Origin: CAYRJA01 sp964424455 | GTDB taxonomy: Bacteria > Bacteroidota > Bacteroidia > Chitinophagales > UBA10324 | Assembly: GCA_964424455.1 (NCBI GenBank) | Contig: CAYRJA010000043.1 | Coordinates: forward strand, 1-23,527 | Reading direction: 5' to 3' | Length of the DNA: 23,527 bases | Shown: positions 23,411 to 23,527 of the stretch, piece after piece | How positions within the stretch are numbered: position 1 is the first letter of the stretch | How the letters are laid out: each line of letters begins with the position of its first letter | The notes under the pieces: generated by a model | The model's input: only the letters and a program-made list of their open reading frames with translations | The model's database searches: none | What the model was told of the DNA's origin: nothing | Position numbers and translations under genes: made by a program

Positions 23411-23527
23411 TGTGCGGGGAGTTTTGGATGATGAAGATAACAATTTCCGTATCCACAATCCCCTTTGTGCAGTTTTGGGTGTATGAATAATTGCAGTTTC
23501 AAGCAGCTTTAGTTATGAAGCTAATGA

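Overview
The window looks like a chromosomal segment of a Bacteroidota bacterium, probably Chitinophagales/Sphingobacteriales-like (lineage is inference). The evidence is: two secreted proteins with Por/T9SS-type C-terminal sorting domains; a PF07396-type OprO/OprP porin; and promoters of the Bacteroidota primary-sigma type (TTTG, 19-20 nt, TAnnTTTG), seen best at 1505-1535 (minus) and 2263-2294 (plus). No rRNA, tRNA, CRISPR array, transposase or integrase was recognised.

Left part (1-4000, accessory in character): a minus-strand pair encodes a T9SS-sorted exported protein (498-1439) and a small exported protein (58-486). A solitary XRE-type HTH regulator follows, then about 500 bp of noncoding DNA with a family of palindromic REP-like elements (two tandem 85-bp copies, one inverted copy, and a fourth diverged copy about 0.9 kb on). 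A compact ParD-like/RelE-ParE toxin-antitoxin pair lies among these repeats with its own promoter and an upstream palindrome. Next is a LigB-type (4,5-DOPA extradiol) dioxygenase gene interrupted by one in-frame TAG.

Middle part (4000-13260, metabolic genes): a membrane-anchored VWA protein with a forced TTG start; a minus-strand set of a Lys-rich small protein, a free-standing B12-binding methylmalonyl-CoA-mutase-type subunit and a crotonase; a fluoride channel (CrcB/FluC) overlapping a DUF190 gene; mitochondrial-type aconitase; adenine deaminase; and a 73-aa orphan gene framed by a clear promoter and a strong hairpin terminator.

Right part (13560-21805): a complete phosphate acquisition and sensing cluster, all on the plus strand and tightly packed: OprP-like porin, pstS, pstC, pstA, pstB, phoU, then a PhoB-type response regulator and PhoR-type histidine kinase. 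The inferred flow is outer-membrane entry through the porin, capture by the PstS lipoprotein, import by PstCAB, and signalling through PhoU and PhoR to PhoB. Two sets of 11-bp-period direct repeats (upstream of the porin, and exactly between porin and pstS) fit PhoB-family binding sites. PstC carries a large extracytoplasmic insertion that resembles one lobe of PstS itself; this is the most interesting protein-level feature in the window. A convergent T9SS-sorted repeat protein (21902-23410) closes the window.
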